Part shown: positions 5,969-7,318 of the stretch, one piece after another
Layout of the letters: every line of letters begins with the position of its first letter
How positions within the stretch are numbered: position 1 is the first letter of the stretch
Assembly: GCA_025352435.1 (NCBI GenBank)
Contig: JANXTN010000191.1
Location: 1-7,318 of the forward strand
Direction of reading: 5' to 3'
From: Ferruginibacter sp.
GTDB taxonomy: Bacteria; Bacteroidota; Bacteroidia; Chitinophagales; Chitinophagaceae
DNA: 7,318 bases
The notes under the pieces: model-generated
Database searches by the model: none
Told to the model about the DNA's origin: nothing
What the model saw: only the letters and a program-made list of their open reading frames with translations
Program-made: the position numbers and the translations under genes

Positions 5969-6730
5969 TTATTCGTACAAGTTATGCTGATCAGCCTTGG
6001 CCAAAGCAACCATTAAATCAGCAAGTTTTTGGGTCACTGACGCAAAGAAGATTTCACCTTTTTCTTTAGTTGAAAAAGATGGGTCACCAATGCCTGTATC
6101 TTCAGTGACCTGCGACCATTTTCTTTCTGCCCATGCCCAACCTTCTGAAAATTCTTTGATTTTATTCTTTTTAGCTTTTCCGTTTCCTGCTTCTTGTAAT
6201 GGGAGAACTAAATGTGGGGCTAAATGAAGTATAAGACTCGTTTCCATTTCATCTGCATGGTCACCCATTTCAGTAAAAAATTTTGTTTTATCCATAGCCT
6301 GAAACCAGTTGCAGGTACTTAAAAACATATCAGGAAACTTTAAACCAAGCTCTCTGATTATCTGCTTAAAATCGTTACCACCATGGCTGTTTACAATGAG
6401 TAGTTTATAGATTTTTTGCCTGTTCAGCACTTCAATAATATCTGAAAGAATTGCCTGTTGCGTGCTTGGGTAAAGATTTATATCCAGCTTTATATCCGCC
6501 TGCCCGGTATTTACTCCAAACGGAATGGTAGGCAACACAACTATTTTAGCTCCCTTTTCCCATGCTATTCTTGCAGCTTCGCTTGCTATTTCAGTGGCTT
6601 CAATATTATCCGTTGCATAAGGTAAATGATAGTTATGGGCTTCTGTAGCACCCCACGGTAAAATAGCTACCTCGTAGTTTTCATCTTTTACCTGCTTCCA
6701 ATTTGTTTCTGCTAAAATGTAAGGTCTCAC
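5969..6730 (-). CDS. Creatininase-family metal-dependent hydrolase
   Basis: A 253-residue cytoplasmic protein of the creatininase superfamily, which includes creatinine amidohydrolase, formamidopyrimidine-type deformylases and the mycofactocin peptidase MftE. The substrate cannot be read from sequence. The metal site is visible: Glu30 and His32 in WGATEAHNYHLP, Asp41 shortly after, His116 in NSHGGND, and the HADEMETS block (158-165) whose acidic residues are conserved in the family. True creatininase has Glu two residues after the second His; here that position is Gly118, so creatinine itself is not a safe call. The start is GTG at 6730, only 10 bases after the pcrA stop; MRPYILAETNW is the natural family N-terminus and no ATG is nearby. 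Very likely co-transcribed with pcrA. Confidence 0.9.
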   Translation of the reverse strand: MRPYILAETNWKQVKDENYEVAILPWGATEAHNYHLPYATDNIEATEIASEAARIAWEKGAKIVVLPTIPFGVNTGQADIKLDINLYPSTQQAILSDIIEVLNRQKIYKLLIVNSHGGNDFKQIIRELGLKFPDMFLSTCNWFQAMDKTKFFTEMGDHADEMETSLILHLAPHLVLPLQEAGNGKAKKNKIKEFSEGWAWAERKWSQVTEDTGIGDPSFSTKEKGEIFFASVTQKLADLMVALAKADQHNLYE

Positions 6731-6740
6731 TAGTATCTAT

Positions 6741-7318
6741 TTAATTTTCTATGATCCGCAACTTCGCATAATTCAACATGATTTTCTTTTCGCCATTTAA
6801 TTCAAAATTAATAGTAGCAATAGGGTTGTGTGCGGCACCTTCCATTTTTGCCACTACACCAAATCCAAACTTCATGTGCTCTACTTTTTGCCCTTCGGTT
6901 AAATCTGCCGTATTGCTTGCAACAAAATCAGCTGTTGGTACATGCTCTTTTACTGTTGGTCGTGCTGGTGTTGCATACGAAGGTTTCGATGGTTCTTTTT
7001 TTGCAAAACTGCCACCGGTATTTTCAAAACCTCTGCCCATGCGTTCAAATGCGCTGCCCCGGTTTACTGAGCTCGATGCATTGTTGCGTGCAGGCGCACC
7101 AGCATAACTTTTATCAATATGTATTTCCGGCATTTCATCAATAAAACGACTTGGGTCATTCTGCTGCAACTGCCCAAAACGATATCGTGCATTACTATAA
7201 CTTAAATATAGTTTGTGCTTTGCTCTTGTAATGGCCACATAAAATAATCTTCTTTCTTCTTCCAGTTCTTCCCGGCTATTTATACTCATGGCATTTGGAA
7301 AAAGCGTTTCTTCCAAAC
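6741..7318 (-). CDS. pcrA: PcrA/UvrD-type superfamily 1 DNA helicase, C-terminal part
   Basis: 3'-5' DNA helicase used in nucleotide excision repair, replication restart and handling of stalled RNA polymerase. Only the last 192 codons are in the window; the frame stays open through base 7318, so the start and motifs I-V lie beyond the edge. The visible part begins in the LEETLFP segment (its first residue is TTG-coded Leu, not a start). Helicase motif VI follows, ERRLFYVAITRAK at 21-33 of the fragment, with Arg31 the ATP-contacting residue. After SYSNARYRFGQ comes a low-complexity Gly/Ser/Pro linker (about 70-135). Then comes the C-terminal Tudor-like domain, GQKVEHMKFGFGVV (142-155) to KIMLNYAKLRII (178-189), which in PcrA contacts RNA polymerase. 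The normal C-terminus shows that the gene is not truncated at this end. Confidence 0.95.
   Translation of the reverse strand, partial: LEETLFPNAMSINSREELEEERRLFYVAITRAKHKLYLSYSNARYRFGQLQQNDPSRFIDEMPEIHIDKSYAGAPARNNASSSVNRGSAFERMGRGFENTGGSFAKKEPSKPSYATPARPTVKEHVPTADFVASNTADLTEGQKVEHMKFGFGVVAKMEGAAHNPIATINFELNGEKKIMLNYAKLRIIEN

Noticed and set aside
6778..7144. Two open plus-strand frames of about 105 codons
   Set aside because: Both are antisense to the PcrA C-terminal region, whose protein is clearly recognisable; the plus-strand translations look random.
1..7318. tRNA, rRNA, CRISPR arrays, insertion sequences or integrase sites
   Set aside because: No spaced repeats, transposase-like proteins, long terminal inverted repeats or tRNA-like cloverleafs were noticed on reading either strand.

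Overview
The window looks like chromosome from a member of the Bacteroidota, most likely near the Chitinophagaceae or another Sphingobacteria-like lineage. Four things point there: the DNA is AT-rich; starts are preceded by A-rich leaders without Shine-Dalgarno motifs; two upstream regions carry a perfect TAnnTTTG box, the Bacteroidota -7 element; and the protein set fits (NadR-like kinase next to PnuC, two-domain Nfu, PcrA followed by a creatininase-family protein). The lineage is inferred from protein style, not from a marker gene.

Layout. At the left edge, on the plus strand, are the 3' three quarters of a beta-carbonic anhydrase gene (1-477) and a 69-residue single-span membrane protein (568-777), closed by a strong hairpin terminator (798-829). 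From 4713 down to 828 runs a minus-strand block of five genes in one direction: PnuC transporter, 3-methyladenine DNA glycosylase Tag, NadR-like ribosylnicotinamide kinase, a Mod-like adenine DNA methyltransferase, and a compact PD-(D/E)XK nuclease. Two junctions overlap by 16-17 bases and the other two gaps are 41 and 56 bases, so the block may be one transcript. A DoxX-like membrane protein (4806-5174, plus) diverges from pnuC. The right end, all minus strand, holds the C-terminal part of PcrA/UvrD helicase (open at the window edge), a creatininase-family hydrolase starting 10 bases after it, and an Nfu-type iron-sulfur scaffold with its own likely promoter.

How they work together. PnuC and the NadR-like kinase form a plausible nicotinamide riboside uptake and trapping route to NMN and then NAD. 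The methyltransferase and nuclease form a two-gene restriction-modification system. Its methyltransferase resembles type III Mod proteins, but there is no Res helicase; a 233-residue nuclease takes that place, so it is best read as a type II-like system. This is the most distinctive part of the window. Tag lies inside the NAD salvage genes for no obvious reason. The rest is ordinary housekeeping sequence. No RNA genes, insertion sequences, CRISPR arrays or integration sites were seen.
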